A stretch of DNA of 64,000 bases from an uncultured Clostridia bacterium (GTDB taxonomy: Bacteria; Bacillota; Clostridia; Oscillospirales; Acutalibacteraceae), in the NCBI GenBank assembly GCA_944380875.1, contig CALWJA010000105.1, positions 62,001-126,000 of the forward strand. The letters are read 5' to 3'. The position numbers and the translations under genes were made by a program. Below, piece by piece: positions 42,969-52,172 of the stretch. A model generated the notes under the pieces. The model saw nothing but the letters and a program-made list of their open reading frames with translations, ran no database searches and was not told where the DNA came from. Position 1 is the first letter of the stretch; each line of letters starts with the position of its first letter.

Positions 42969-43729
42969 CTGCGTCCTCTTCCTTTCTGTGACCTATTGTC
43001 GCCTGTCCCCAAAGCCTCTCTTTTAAGGGCTCGAATTTCTTCTTTTGTCAGTTCCCTCCACTTTCCCGGCTGGAGCATTCCCAGTTTTACAGGGCCCATG
43101 GCAATTCGTTTGAGCCTGGCCACTTCCAGCCCCAACGCTTCGCACATTTTTCGGATCTCCCGGTTGCGCCCCTCAAACAGAACCATTTCCAGAACTACGC
43201 GTCCGCTGCTTTGGGAAAGCACCTTAACTCTGGCAGGGGCTGTTCTTCTTCCTTCTATCATTACGCCTATCGATAGAGAAGTAAGCTGTTCTTCCGTAAC
43301 AGCCGGGCGCACCGTAACCCGATATGTTTTAGGAACATGATGGGAAGGGTGCATCATAGCATTGGCAAATGCACCATCATTTGTCATTAAAAGAAGCCCT
43401 TCCGAGTCCTTATCCAGCCGGCCCACAGGATATACCCGTCCAGGTACCTCTTCTATAAGACCGGCCACACATTTTCTGTCCCTTTCATCGCTCATTGTGG
43501 TAATAAATCCCCGGGGCTTATGGAGCATTATATATACGAAACGCTCCGCTCCTTCCACAAGCTTTCCCCGTACTGTAACCTTATCTTTGCCCGGATCGAT
43601 TTTATCCCCTATTTTTGCTATGGAGCCATTTACCTTTACTTCACCCGCAGCTATCATTTCTTCCGACTTTCTGCGGGATGCCACGCCGCTTTCCGCCAAG
43701 AACTTCTGAAGTCTAACATCCTTTGCCAT
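42965..43729 (-). CDS. rluB: 23S rRNA pseudouridine synthase, RluB-like
   Basis: 254 residues: an N-terminal S4 RNA-binding domain (VRLQKFLAESGVASRRKSEE) and a RsuA-family catalytic domain with the Asp motif PVGRLDKDSEGLLLMTNDG and the C-terminal LFEGRNREIRKMCEALG. The tail is Arg/Gly rich. ATG at 43729 follows AAAAGGA; the longer frame to 43840 has no ribosome site. Its position after scpA-scpB is conserved. RsuA is an alternative specificity. Confidence 0.94.
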   Translation of the reverse strand: MAKDVRLQKFLAESGVASRRKSEEMIAAGEVKVNGSIAKIGDKIDPGKDKVTVRGKLVEGAERFVYIMLHKPRGFITTMSDERDRKCVAGLIEEVPGRVYPVGRLDKDSEGLLLMTNDGAFANAMMHPSHHVPKTYRVTVRPAVTEEQLTSLSIGVMIEGRRTAPARVKVLSQSSGRVVLEMVLFEGRNREIRKMCEALGLEVARLKRIAMGPVKLGMLQPGKWRELTKEEIRALKREALGTGDNRSQKGRGRR

Positions 43730-43757
43730 ATACTCATCCTTTTCTGTTGCTCTGTTT

Positions 43758-44900
43758 CTATTTATGAATAAAAAAGCCGGTAAACCATTCCTGTATTTTT
43801 TCCCAAGCCGTCTTTTCCCGGTGTAAATACGGAACAGCATTTTCTGCCCGCAGAGGGACAGAAGCCACTTCTTTCTCTCCCAAGCAATATACGACCCGCC
43901 CTATAATCTGTCCTTTTTCTACCCCTGCATACACAAAACGAGGCAATTCCACTTTTCGAATCAGCGAGTCTTCTTCCTTTTTTAAAAGGTTTACCGCCTC
44001 TCCCGTTTCTCCCCGCACAGAAACAGACGAAGCTTCTCCGCCTACCACAGCGATAGGAAGCCTGTATGCTGATTCATCCGGAGTAAACACCGACATCTGG
44101 GAAAATCCATACTCAAACATGGCCATATGATCGTTCCAGTCATCCGGAGCGTTCAGGGTTACTGCAATCAGCCTGACGCCGTCCCTTTCCGCTGCGGAAA
44201 CAAGGCATCTTCCGGCTTTTTTTGTAAACCCGGTTTTAACTCCGATACAGCCTTCATACATTCTTAAGAGCTTATTATGATTTGTCAAAACGTACGACTG
44301 ATCTGGGGACTGATATGTAACGCGGATAGTAGGCTGTGAAACTATCGCGGCAAATTCCTCATTCTCAAGTGCATGGCAGGCCAGAATGGCCATGTCCCTT
44401 GCAGTGGAGTAATGCTCTTCGTCGTCCAAACCGGAAGGCGTGACAAAGTGAGTATTTTCCATTCCCAATTCCTGCGCCTTTTGATTCATACGGTCTGCAA
44501 ACGCTTCTTTGGATCCGGAAACAGCAATAGCCACCGAATTAGCTGCATCATTTCCAGAGACAGCCAACAAACCGGCAGTCAAATCTTTTAAGCTCAGGAC
44601 ATTTCCTTCTTTCAGCCCCATGGAGGAGCCTTCCACCTGTATCATTTCCCGGGTAATTTTTACCGCTTTATTCTCTTTTTCCGCTTCTTCCAAAGCTAAT
44701 AGAGCCGTCATAATCTTTGTTGTACTGGCCATGGCTAGTTTTTCATCTGGATTAACAGAAAAAAGGATGCGGCCTGTGGATGCATCCATCAAAACGGCAG
44801 CCCGGGCCGAAACAGAAAGCGTCTCCTCAGCCGATACGGGGTACAGTGCCGGTAAACACAAAAACGCAGCTGTCAAAAAAGCTATAAATTTTTTTATCAA
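43758..44900 (-). CDS. dacA: D-alanyl-D-alanine carboxypeptidase, S11 family
   Basis: About 380 residues: signal peptide (KKFIAFLTAAFLCLPALYPVSA), then a penicillin-binding domain with STTK (SxxK), SGN in LLAVSGNDAANS, and KTG in IGVKTGFTKKAG. A C-terminal beta domain and an amphipathic tail helix (EKIQEWFTGFFIHK) suggest membrane attachment. It trims the terminal D-Ala of peptidoglycan stem peptides outside the membrane. The start is uncertain: TTG at 44900 with AGGTGA 5 nt before it gives a normal signal peptide, while GTG at 44921 adds seven residues. Confidence 0.93.
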   Translation of the reverse strand: MIKKFIAFLTAAFLCLPALYPVSAEETLSVSARAAVLMDASTGRILFSVNPDEKLAMASTTKIMTALLALEEAEKENKAVKITREMIQVEGSSMGLKEGNVLSLKDLTAGLLAVSGNDAANSVAIAVSGSKEAFADRMNQKAQELGMENTHFVTPSGLDDEEHYSTARDMAILACHALENEEFAAIVSQPTIRVTYQSPDQSYVLTNHNKLLRMYEGCIGVKTGFTKKAGRCLVSAAERDGVRLIAVTLNAPDDWNDHMAMFEYGFSQMSVFTPDESAYRLPIAVVGGEASSVSVRGETGEAVNLLKKEEDSLIRKVELPRFVYAGVEKGQIIGRVVYCLGEKEVASVPLRAENAVPYLHREKTAWEKIQEWFTGFFIHK

Positions 44901-44906
44901 TTTAAT

Positions 44907-44939
44907 CACCTGCCCATACACTATATGCAGGGGCAGGTG
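44907..44939 (-). promoter_or_regulatory. Hairpin covering the dacA ribosome site
   Basis: CACCTGCCC (44907-44915) and GGGCAGGTG (44931-44939) form a perfect 9-bp, GC-rich inverted repeat. On the mRNA its 3' arm contains the AGGTG that serves as the ribosome site for the TTG start, so folding could mask it. Confidence 0.5.
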
Positions 44940-44967
44940 AATTCAGAAATCGAAATGCAGGCAAACT

Positions 44968-45369
44968 TTATTTACTCTCGGATTGCCCGTCATCCCCTTT
45001 TTTCTTATGAATTAAACCTGTTACGGTTTCTACTAAATCAGGGACCATATTAATCGCTCTGTCCAGAGAAGAGGAACAAGGATCGATCTGCAAAAGGCGG
45101 AAATTTCCATCGTGAATGGCGATAAACGCAACGGGATTGATGGTAACACCGGCGCCTGCACCGCCCCCAAAAAAGGACTTATCCGTTGTATGCTTAGAGG
45201 GAAAATCCGATCCTCCAGAGGCAAAGCCATAACTGATACGGGAAACTGGTATTATGACGCTTCCATCAGGAGATACCACAGGTTCCCCAATGACCGTATT
45301 AGCGTCTACCATCTGTTTAATCTTTTCTAATGTCGTATCCATCATGCCTTCAATAGGATGTTCGCTCAT
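44968..45369 (-). CDS. ytfJ: GerW family sporulation protein YtfJ
   Basis: 133 residues: an N-terminal helix (HPIEGMMDTTLEKIKQMVDA), VIGEPVVSPDGSVIIPVSRI, the Gly-rich FFGGGAGAGVTINPVAFIAI and a C-terminal part ending in a basic/acidic tail. This is the GerW/YtfJ pattern, linked to spore germination in Bacillus. It lies between the DUF2953 gene and dacA, as in many spore formers. Confidence 0.94.
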   Translation of the reverse strand: MSEHPIEGMMDTTLEKIKQMVDANTVIGEPVVSPDGSVIIPVSRISYGFASGGSDFPSKHTTDKSFFGGGAGAGVTINPVAFIAIHDGNFRLLQIDPCSSSLDRAINMVPDLVETVTGLIHKKKGDDGQSESK

Positions 45370-45414
45370 AAAAATCCCCTTTCCAAAAACCGTTTTTCAG
45401 TTTTGCATCTTTCA

Positions 45415-46101
45415 TTATTGTTCAGCCGAATGAGTTTGCTTTTTGGGCTGGCCAGGATTTGGGTTTCCGGTAAAATAAGAAGCGATACCATGCCGTTTGA
45501 TAAGCCCCAGCCCCTTAAAGAAAAGCGAAATGCCTATAAGGAGCAAAAATAAAACCCGTATCTTTAATACTGCCTCAGCGCGGATTCTGGAAGAATCTCG
45601 GTCAAAATCCGGGCGTATATCCACCGTATACTCCTTGCTTCGTGTGGATGAAAGCAAAAAACTGGCGGCCGGATAAACAACGGAACATATTTTTCCATAA
45701 CGGATGGCCGTTTCTGCAGCATCGTCTGTAGAAACTGCAATTTCAAGAGAAAATACATGTACCCGAATATGCCGCGCCAGCTTTCTTAGGCTGGTACTCA
45801 GTAATTTTGCAGCTTCCTGCAAAATTTTGATAAACCCCTTCAGGCCTTTTTCCTTTAGTATGTCCTTAAAAGGAGCTTTTTTTTCCTGCTTTTTTGCAGG
45901 AACTGGCTTTGCGGGGCCTTGTTTTTTAACAGGAGGCTCTTTTTTTTCCTCTTCCTTAACCGGTAGGATGGGAAAACGGAAAAATAAATATCGAATAGTA
46001 AGACAAGCTTCCTCTTCGAAGGAAAAAAATACGGTAACTGAAAAAAGTGTCAGAAGAAACAGGAGCCCCAAAAGCCCCAAAAAGATCCACAGCACTATCA
46101 A
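45415..46101 (-). CDS. DUF2953 domain membrane protein (YtfI-like)
   Basis: 228 residues: an N-terminal membrane helix (IVLWIFLGLLGLLFLLTLFS), a Lys/Pro/Glu-rich linker (residues ~50-80), a soluble domain ending in KEYTVDIRPDFDRDSS, and a second helix (LFLLLIGISLFF) near the C-terminus. Function is unknown, but it is regularly paired with ytfJ in spore formers, so a sporulation role is inferred. Confidence 0.83.
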   Translation of the reverse strand: MIVLWIFLGLLGLLFLLTLFSVTVFFSFEEEACLTIRYLFFRFPILPVKEEEKKEPPVKKQGPAKPVPAKKQEKKAPFKDILKEKGLKGFIKILQEAAKLLSTSLRKLARHIRVHVFSLEIAVSTDDAAETAIRYGKICSVVYPAASFLLSSTRSKEYTVDIRPDFDRDSSRIRAEAVLKIRVLFLLLIGISLFFKGLGLIKRHGIASYFTGNPNPGQPKKQTHSAEQ

Positions 46102-46132
46102 AAGCCCCTGCCTCCTTTCGAACTCTCACCGG

Positions 46133-46732
46133 CTATTCCGAAAGTGTTTCCTCCGTTTGCTCCTCTAATTCCGTTTTTTCGCTGCTTTCCGAAGAATCTT
46201 CTTCCGCTGCCTGTCTTTCCGGCAAAGGCGGCAGATCCTCCAAAGAAGAAATATTCAAGCAGCGAAGGAAATCCGGAGTTGTCCCATAAAGCAAAGGCCT
46301 TCCGGGAAGTTCCAACCTGCCTCTTTCTTCAATCAGCCCCTTGGCAGAAAGGCTTCCGATTACACCGGAACAATCCACTCCGCGGATCTGCTCCACAAAA
46401 GCCTTCGTAACGGGCTGGTTATAGGCAATCACAGCCAAAACCTCCATAGCTGCCTGGGATAGAGGAGTATTCCGCTTCAGTTCCAGTGCCTCCCGAACAC
46501 AGGAAGCATAGGCCGGATTGCTGCACATTTGGAATGTATCCTCCAGACGAACAATCCGTATACCTCCTTCCTTGCTGTTGAAGGATTCCATTGTATCCGT
46601 TAATACTTCTTCTGCGGCCTTTTTATCCAATCCCAAAACCTGGGCAATCCGTTCACCGGAAACAGGGTCGCCGCTGGCAAACAGAATTGCTTCGACCATT
46701 CCCTTTAATATTTCTTTATCCAGTATATCCAT
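46133..46732 (-). CDS. scpB: Segregation and condensation protein B
   Basis: 199 residues with two winged-helix domains: GMVEAILFASGDPVSGERIAQVLG in the first and LSQAAMEVLAVIAYNQPVTK plus IRGVDCSGVIGSLSAKGLIE in the second. GRPLLYGTTPDFLRCLNISS is the C-terminal signature; the tail is Glu/Ser rich. It binds ScpA and SMC in the condensin complex. It follows scpA by 5 bp. Confidence 0.97.
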   Translation of the reverse strand: MDILDKEILKGMVEAILFASGDPVSGERIAQVLGLDKKAAEEVLTDTMESFNSKEGGIRIVRLEDTFQMCSNPAYASCVREALELKRNTPLSQAAMEVLAVIAYNQPVTKAFVEQIRGVDCSGVIGSLSAKGLIEERGRLELPGRPLLYGTTPDFLRCLNISSLEDLPPLPERQAAEEDSSESSEKTELEEQTEETLSE

Positions 46733-46737
46733 AGAAA

Positions 46738-47451
46738 TTACCGCCGCTCCTCTGTCATTTTCACCATAGGCGTTTTTCCTTCTTCCTCCAACCGAACTCG
46801 TTTACCCTTTATCAATTCGAGAATTGCCAAAAAAGTCGCCACTAATTCAGAACGTTCCTTTTTTTCTTCAAAAAGGCTCTCATACGGTACAGAACGCCTC
46901 TTCCACAGCTTTCGTAAAACAGATATAATCTGGGATGCTACGGATACGATTCTATGGGAGACAATGCCGGAAAAATTCTCTGCCGTAGGCAAAGGCGCTT
47001 TTTTCCCCCTCCCAATTGCATTCCTATAAGCCTCCAACAATTCACTGCAGGTATGTTTCCTCTTATATCTTCGGTCCGGTTCCATTGGAGCCGGCTCCCT
47101 TGTAAATGTATCAAAAGAAAACAATTCAGAGAGCTGAGCGGCTACGCGCTTGCATTCCTGGTATTCCAACAGTTGGCCTTCCAATTCCTTTTTCAGTTCT
47201 TCCGCCTCTTCATGCTTGGGAAGAAGCGAAACTGTCTTGATGTACACCAGTCTGGCTGCCATCTCCACAAATTCACTGGAGATATCCATATCCTGTTCCC
47301 GCATCGCTTCCATCTGCTCCAGATATTGATCCACCAGTTCCGAGATGGATATATCCAGAATCTGCATTTTTTTCTTCGCAATCAAAAAGAGAAGCATGTC
47401 CAACGGGCCTTCAAAATTCTCCAATTTATATAAAAGCTTTTCTTTTTCCAT
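46738..47451 (-). CDS. scpA: Segregation and condensation protein A
   Basis: 237 residues, the kleisin that links SMC heads. YKLENFEGPLDMLLFLIAKK is the hallmark N-terminus; EFVEMAARLVYIKTVSLLP and the C-terminal winged helix (RSELVATFLAILELIKGKRV) follow. ATG at 47451, with AGG close upstream, lies 5 bp after the site-2 protease stop; the longer frame reads back through that gene. Confidence 0.97.
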   Translation of the reverse strand: MEKEKLLYKLENFEGPLDMLLFLIAKKKMQILDISISELVDQYLEQMEAMREQDMDISSEFVEMAARLVYIKTVSLLPKHEEAEELKKELEGQLLEYQECKRVAAQLSELFSFDTFTREPAPMEPDRRYKRKHTCSELLEAYRNAIGRGKKAPLPTAENFSGIVSHRIVSVASQIISVLRKLWKRRSVPYESLFEEKKERSELVATFLAILELIKGKRVRLEEEGKTPMVKMTEERR

Positions 47452-47455
47452 ACCT

Positions 47456-48157
47456 TTAAAATGCTCCAAACGCCTGGAACGGCAGATTAGCCAGCCACTG
47501 AATGCCTCCTCCCACGACACTCTGGAGCCATGTGAGAGGTGTGTCCAACGCACCCGAAAGCAAGAGAACAAACAGAATCATCATAATATAGTTTTGATAC
47601 CGATAGTACGTATATAAAGCCCTGTTAGAAAGGAAAGCGCCCACAATACGGGAACCATCCAGCGGGGGAATGGGAAGCAGGTTGAAAACAGCCAGCATTA
47701 CATTGATAGAAACATAATACTGAAAAAAGATTGCCAGAAAAAAGAGCACCATTTCTGGCAAAAAGTTATAAAACAAAAGAATTACATTGAAAATAAGCAT
47801 TCCCACAAAAGCAGCCAGCAAATTGCTGATGGGCCCCGCTGCGGCCGTTATAGCCATATCTCGTTTGGGGTTTTTGAAATTTCTGGCATTCACCTGCACA
47901 GGCTTTGCCCAGCCAATACCGAAAAGAAGGATACCCAGCGATCCAAGAGGATCCAAACTTGCAAGAGGATTCAATGTCAATCTTCCCTGCCATTTGGCCG
48001 TGTCATCTCCCAGCTTATGCGCAACCCAGCCATGGGCAAACTCATGTAAAGGCAAAACCACTAAAATAACAAAAAGGCTGGCTAATATCTGGGAAAAAAT
48101 ACTGAGCCAGCTTATACCATTCCCGGAAAGCAGATCACGAAACGCATTAATCAGCAT
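47456..48157 (-). CDS. Site-2 protease family membrane metallopeptidase (M50B)
   Basis: 233 residues with about five membrane helices. HEFAH in VVLPLHEFAHGWVAHKLGDD is the HExxH zinc site within a helix, and NLLPIPPLDGSRI supplies the Asp ligand. No PDZ domain is present, so it is a minimal YwhC/Rip3-like form. The ATG at 48157 has GGAGGA upstream. It leads the scpA-scpB operon, an arrangement common in Firmicutes. Its substrate is unknown; SpoIVFB-like cleavage is possible but not shown. Confidence 0.92.
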   Translation of the reverse strand: MLINAFRDLLSGNGISWLSIFSQILASLFVILVVLPLHEFAHGWVAHKLGDDTAKWQGRLTLNPLASLDPLGSLGILLFGIGWAKPVQVNARNFKNPKRDMAITAAAGPISNLLAAFVGMLIFNVILLFYNFLPEMVLFFLAIFFQYYVSINVMLAVFNLLPIPPLDGSRIVGAFLSNRALYTYYRYQNYIMMILFVLLLSGALDTPLTWLQSVVGGGIQWLANLPFQAFGAF

Positions 48158-48240
48158 AGTGTAGATTCCTCCGAATTTGATTCTGGGAAGCACAGCCCAT
48201 CTGCGCCGCTCATTGGATAATACTTCCCTTTTTACTGTGT

Positions 48241-48270
48241 ATTATAATACAGATAACCCAAAAAAAGCAA
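48241..48270 (-). promoter_or_regulatory. Promoter of the site-2 protease-scpAB operon
   Basis: On the minus strand TTGCTT (48265-48270), an 18-bp spacer and TATAAT (48241-48246) lie about 85 bp before the first gene. Confidence 0.7.
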
Positions 48271-48318
48271 GCCGAGAGAGAATCTCTATGAAAAAGACAG
48301 GTTTCCGCAAAAAAACTC

Positions 48319-48347
48319 TTGCATTTGGAGCATAAATCTGATAAAAT
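48319..48347 (+). promoter_or_regulatory. rpmB promoter
   Basis: TTGCAT (48319-48324), a 17-bp spacer and TAAAAT (48342-48347) lie about 45 bp before rpmB. Confidence 0.75.
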
Positions 48348-48393
48348 ACTAACTGTTGCAATACGAACAGACCTTTAAAGGAGGTGCAGACAC

Positions 48394-48582
48394 ATGGCAA
48401 AGTGTGATGTTTGTGGCAAGGAAATTACTTTCGGCATCAGGGTATCTCACTCTCATAGACGTTCCAACAGAGCTTGGAAGCCGAACATTAAGAGAGTAAA
48501 GGCGATCGTGAATGGTAGCCCTAAGCGTATTTACGCCTGCACCCGCTGCTTGCGTTCCGGCAAGGTTACAAGAGCTGTCTGA
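48394..48582 (+). CDS. rpmB: 50S ribosomal protein L28
   Basis: 62 residues: MAKCDVCGKEITFGIRVSHS, the basic WKPNIKRVKAIVNGSPKRI and CTRCLRSGKVTRAV. Four cysteines (CDVC and CTRC) form a zinc ribbon, so this is the zinc-binding form. AAAGGAGG precedes the ATG. It is a single-gene plus-strand unit among minus-strand genes. Confidence 0.98.
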   Translation: MAKCDVCGKEITFGIRVSHSHRRSNRAWKPNIKRVKAIVNGSPKRIYACTRCLRSGKVTRAV

Positions 48583-48599
48583 TATGGATCCGAAACGTT

Positions 48600-48631
48600 A
48601 AAGGAGTCTTCCATAGGAAGGCTCCTTTTTT
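48600..48631 (+). terminator. rpmB terminator
   Basis: AAAGGAGTCTTCC / GGAAGGCTCCTTT (48600 to about 48628, one mismatch) with a 3-4-nt loop ends in TTTTTT on the plus strand. Confidence 0.85.
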
Positions 48632-48713
48632 CTATCCTTTTATCTTTTTACTCTTCCCTTATGCCGATATTTTGAACACTGAATTTGAATCCTGAAATTC
48701 ACATAATCATACA

Positions 48714-48754
48714 AAAGGCTCCGCCCTGGCAGAAATCCATAGGACGGAGCCTTT
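48714..48754 (-). terminator. plsY terminator
   Basis: AAAGGCTCCG / CGGAGCCTTT (48714-48723 with 48745-48754), plus weak inner pairing, ends in TTTTG on the minus strand just after the plsY stop. Confidence 0.75.
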
Positions 48755-48757
48755 CCA

Positions 48758-49459
48758 TTATGATTTTTTCTTTATGGTGATCTTTTTTTCTGTTCCCTGC
48801 CGGATCCTTTCGATATTGGAACGATGTTTCCAAATCAGGATACTTGCCTGCAACGTTCCTACAAGGAATGTAACCACTACATACCATATGGTAACCGAAT
48901 GCAGCCACAAATACGCAACGCCCAAATTAAAAATTAACGTACATATGGGGTATGAAGCAGCGGCACAAATTGACGCCAGAGAAACAATTTTTGAAAATAA
49001 GAATACAATAATGAAAACAACAATAACCGCAATAAACGAACGCCAATCGATTAAAGCAATAATCGCCCAGCTGGTGAGAACGCCCTTTCCCCCTTTAAAT
49101 CCAAAATACAAGGGGAAAATATGCCCCATAACACAGAAAAAGCCTGCTATGTATGCCCCAAACTGGATCAGTTCAAAAGAACTGATTCCTGCTGTATTGG
49201 GCACAGCCATATACTGAAATATAATTTTACCGATAAAAACGGAAAGGACACCTTTTGCAAAATCAAATATAAACGTGAACACAGCAGCCTTTATTCCCAC
49301 AGAACGAAGCACATTGGTAGCTCCTGCGTTACCACTTCCCATGGAACGTATATCTTTTTTCTGATCGAAAAGTTTGGTAAACAAAATAGAAAAACTGATG
49401 CTTCCCAAAAGATATGCAATCAAAGCAGTTAATACTCCAGAAAGGATAGAATACAGCAT
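48758..49459 (-). CDS. plsY: Glycerol-3-phosphate acyltransferase PlsY
   Basis: 233 residues, an integral membrane enzyme that acylates glycerol 3-phosphate with acyl-phosphate as the first step of phospholipid synthesis. LIAYLLGSISFSILFTKLF, IRSMGSGNAGATNVLRSVG (catalytic loop 1) and GHIFPLYFGFKGGKGVLTSW are the three family motifs. About 30 residues longer than many homologues, mostly at the C-terminus. It follows der by 15 bp, a standard pairing. Confidence 0.96.
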   Translation of the reverse strand: MLYSILSGVLTALIAYLLGSISFSILFTKLFDQKKDIRSMGSGNAGATNVLRSVGIKAAVFTFIFDFAKGVLSVFIGKIIFQYMAVPNTAGISSFELIQFGAYIAGFFCVMGHIFPLYFGFKGGKGVLTSWAIIALIDWRSFIAVIVVFIIVFLFSKIVSLASICAAASYPICTLIFNLGVAYLWLHSVTIWYVVVTFLVGTLQASILIWKHRSNIERIRQGTEKKITIKKKS

Positions 49460-49474
49460 AGGCTCACTCCTTCT

Positions 49475-50797
49475 TTATTTGTCTCCCCGTTCACGGATGA
49501 TAAACCGGATCGGGGTTCCCTCCATACCAAATGTTTCACGGATTCTATTTTCCAAATATCTTTGATAAGAAAAATGGAAAAGTTCTGCTGAATTCACAAA
49601 ACAAACAAACGTTGGCGGCTTAGTAGAGGCTTGGGTCATATAATAAATTTTCAGTCTTCTTCCTTTATCGGTAGGAGGCTGCACTCTGGCCGTTGCTTGA
49701 GCCAACACATCATTCAACATTCCGGTTGCAATCCGCATGGAATTAGAATTTGCCACATGCTTAATCAGATCAAAAAGGCGGTCTACCCTCTGACCGGTTT
49801 TGGCGGAAATAAAAAGGAAAGGTGCATACGGCATAAAGGAAAAATCCTTTTCCAGTTCCGCCCGGTATTCCTGCATGGTTCTGCCGTCTTTCTCGATAGC
49901 ATCCCATTTATTCACAACGATGACGCTTCCCTTGCCAGCTTCGTGGGCAAGACCTGCTACTTTGGAATCCTGCTCCGTAAAGCCTACAGACGCGTCGATC
50001 ATAATTACACAGACATCCGCTCTTTCAATAGCCATCTGTGCCCGCAGAACGCTGTATTTTTCAATAACGTCTTCCACTTTGTTTCTGCGCCGGAGACCTG
50101 CTGTATCAATCAAGGTAAAAAGTCCGTGTTCGTTTTCTACATCCGTATCAATAGCGTCTCGGGTAGTGCCTGCAATATCGGAAACAATACAGCGCTCTTC
50201 ACCGGTTATATAATTCACAAGAGAGCTTTTCCCAACATTGGGTTTTCCGATAATAGCGACGCGGATTCGTTCCCCGTCTTCCGTTTCTCCTTCTTCCGGA
50301 GGAAAATATTCCATTACCCGATCCAACAAATCGCCGGTACCATGTCCATGAACGGAGGAAACCTGAACAGGATCTCCCAGCCCCAGGTTATAAAACTCAT
50401 AAAACTCTGCCGGCGGGTCCCCCACCGTATCACATTTATTTACACACAAAACCACGGGTCTGCCGCTTTTCAACAGCATGGTTGCCACGTCGGAGTCAGT
50501 GGCAACTACGCCTGTGCGCAGATCTGTCACAAAAATGATTACATCAGCCCCGTCTATTGCAAGCTGTGCCTGCGCCCGCATCTGGGAAAGGATTACGTCC
50601 CCGGAACTGGGTTCGATGCCGCCTGTATCCACAAGAGAGAATTTACGGCCATTCCATTCGCATTCACCATATATCCTATCCCTTGTTACACCAGGGGTAT
50701 CATCTACGATAGAGAGCTTCTGCCCGATCAATTTATTAAAAAGGGTGGATTTCCCCACATTAGGCCTTCCTACAATTGCCACAAGAGGTTTCGCCAT
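49475..50797 (-). CDS. der: Ribosome assembly GTPase Der (EngA)
   Basis: 440 residues with two tandem GTPase domains and a KH-like C-terminus. AIVGRPNVGKSTLFNK and AIIGKPNVGKSSLVNY are the two P-loops; DTGGIEPSS and DTAGLRRRNKVED the two G3 sites; NKCD and NKWDAI the G4 sites. It acts in 50S maturation. ATG at 50797 has GGAGG 10 nt upstream; a GTG at 50803 is too close to it. Confidence 0.98.
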   Translation of the reverse strand: MAKPLVAIVGRPNVGKSTLFNKLIGQKLSIVDDTPGVTRDRIYGECEWNGRKFSLVDTGGIEPSSGDVILSQMRAQAQLAIDGADVIIFVTDLRTGVVATDSDVATMLLKSGRPVVLCVNKCDTVGDPPAEFYEFYNLGLGDPVQVSSVHGHGTGDLLDRVMEYFPPEEGETEDGERIRVAIIGKPNVGKSSLVNYITGEERCIVSDIAGTTRDAIDTDVENEHGLFTLIDTAGLRRRNKVEDVIEKYSVLRAQMAIERADVCVIMIDASVGFTEQDSKVAGLAHEAGKGSVIVVNKWDAIEKDGRTMQEYRAELEKDFSFMPYAPFLFISAKTGQRVDRLFDLIKHVANSNSMRIATGMLNDVLAQATARVQPPTDKGRRLKIYYMTQASTKPPTFVCFVNSAELFHFSYQRYLENRIRETFGMEGTPIRFIIRERGDK

Positions 50798-50811
50798 AGA
50801 CACATCGCCTC

Positions 50812-52131
50812 CTATTCTTCTATTCCCATAACTGCACGGTATAGCGCATATCCATCTTCCGGCACCAACCGGATGGGAGTATTCAGTTCTTTTTCTAAAT
50901 CTTTTACAGATACATCATCCAGGAAAAGATCCCCCTCATGCCGAAGCATAACAGACGGAAGAATGAGCTCTTCCCCCAGATCTTTCCCCTGAAGCTGTTT
51001 CTTCAAATCACCGCCTGTTACAAGGCCGGCAACATTGATACGTTCTCCAAAAAAGTAATTGACAATCGGAATTACATTACAGGATAAATTATGACATTTT
51101 TGCCGCAGTCCGTCAAGCAATGTATTTAAAAAGGGAGCTGCCGCCATTCCGGTAGCCAATGTTACTTTTCGGAAGGGCTTTTTTCCCAAATCTTCAGGCA
51201 TTTCTTCCATAGCATCCAGGAATTCTTCCTTTAGATTCGCCATAAGCCCTACACCATTTTCCAACTGGTCGAAATCTCCATAAAACGCAGCCTCCGGTAT
51301 GGGAAGCTCTGCCTTGAGATAAAACTCGTCTGCAGCATAACAAACACGATTTCCGTGTTTCTCAAACATTTCCTGGCCATAGCGTTCCGCAATTTCGATC
51401 ACATTTCTTGCCGTATCACAGGTATATGGTTCCAGAGGATACAATCCTTCTCTATATTTTGTAAGCCCTACAGGCACCAGAGCAATGCTCTGCACCGCCG
51501 GAAATAATGGAAGCAAATCGTGTAAAGAGCGTTCTAACTCGGCTCCATCGTTAATCCCGGGGCAAAGGACCATTTGGCAGTTTAACTGTATTCCCGCTTC
51601 AGCAAAGCGGTACAGGATCTTCAAAGATTCCCCTGCAAAACGGTTTCCCATCATTTTCACCCGAAGCTCCGGGTTTGTAGTATGCACGGAAATATTAATG
51701 GGGCTAATATGCATTTTTATAATCCGGTTTACTTCATGTTCGCTCAAATTGGTAAGGGTAATATAATTTCCAAACAAAAACGAAAGCCTGGAATCATCAT
51801 CCTTAAAATACAGACTTTTACGTAAGCCTTTGGGGAGCTGATCTATAAAACAGAAAATGCATCGATTTCGGCAGGAATGCTGCTGATCCATCAGATACGT
51901 TTCAAATTCCAGACCAATGGACTGATATTCTCCTTTTAAAATTTCCACCTCTCTGCTCTTGCCAGAAATATCCTGTAAAACAAGACGCAGCCTTTTTTCA
52001 GTCTCATAAAAACGATAATCCAAAATATCATAAATATCATTTTTATTAATGGAGATAAGAGTTTCCCCAGGCTGTATCCCCACTCTTTGCGCAGCGCTGC
52101 CGGGAACAACCGAAGCAATTTTTACAGACAC
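50812..52131 (-). CDS. DUF512 protein with PDZ and radical SAM-like domains
   Basis: 439 residues: an N-terminal PDZ-like segment (ASVVPGSAAQRVGIQPGETL), a CxxxCxxC motif in SCRNRCIFCFIDQLPKGL typical of radical SAM 4Fe-4S sites, and a C-terminal DUF512 domain (LATGMAAAPFL and VAGLVTGGDL). Function is unproven; it is a conserved neighbour of der in Clostridia. Start is a GTG at 52131, 10 nt after GGAGG. Ribosome-linked modification is plausible only from the context. Confidence 0.88.
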   Translation of the reverse strand: MSVKIASVVPGSAAQRVGIQPGETLISINKNDIYDILDYRFYETEKRLRLVLQDISGKSREVEILKGEYQSIGLEFETYLMDQQHSCRNRCIFCFIDQLPKGLRKSLYFKDDDSRLSFLFGNYITLTNLSEHEVNRIIKMHISPINISVHTTNPELRVKMMGNRFAGESLKILYRFAEAGIQLNCQMVLCPGINDGAELERSLHDLLPLFPAVQSIALVPVGLTKYREGLYPLEPYTCDTARNVIEIAERYGQEMFEKHGNRVCYAADEFYLKAELPIPEAAFYGDFDQLENGVGLMANLKEEFLDAMEEMPEDLGKKPFRKVTLATGMAAAPFLNTLLDGLRQKCHNLSCNVIPIVNYFFGERINVAGLVTGGDLKKQLQGKDLGEELILPSVMLRHEGDLFLDDVSVKDLEKELNTPIRLVPEDGYALYRAVMGIEE

Positions 52132-52172
52132 ACAGAACCCGCCTCCTTTTCTTTAACATTCTACCAAGACAA

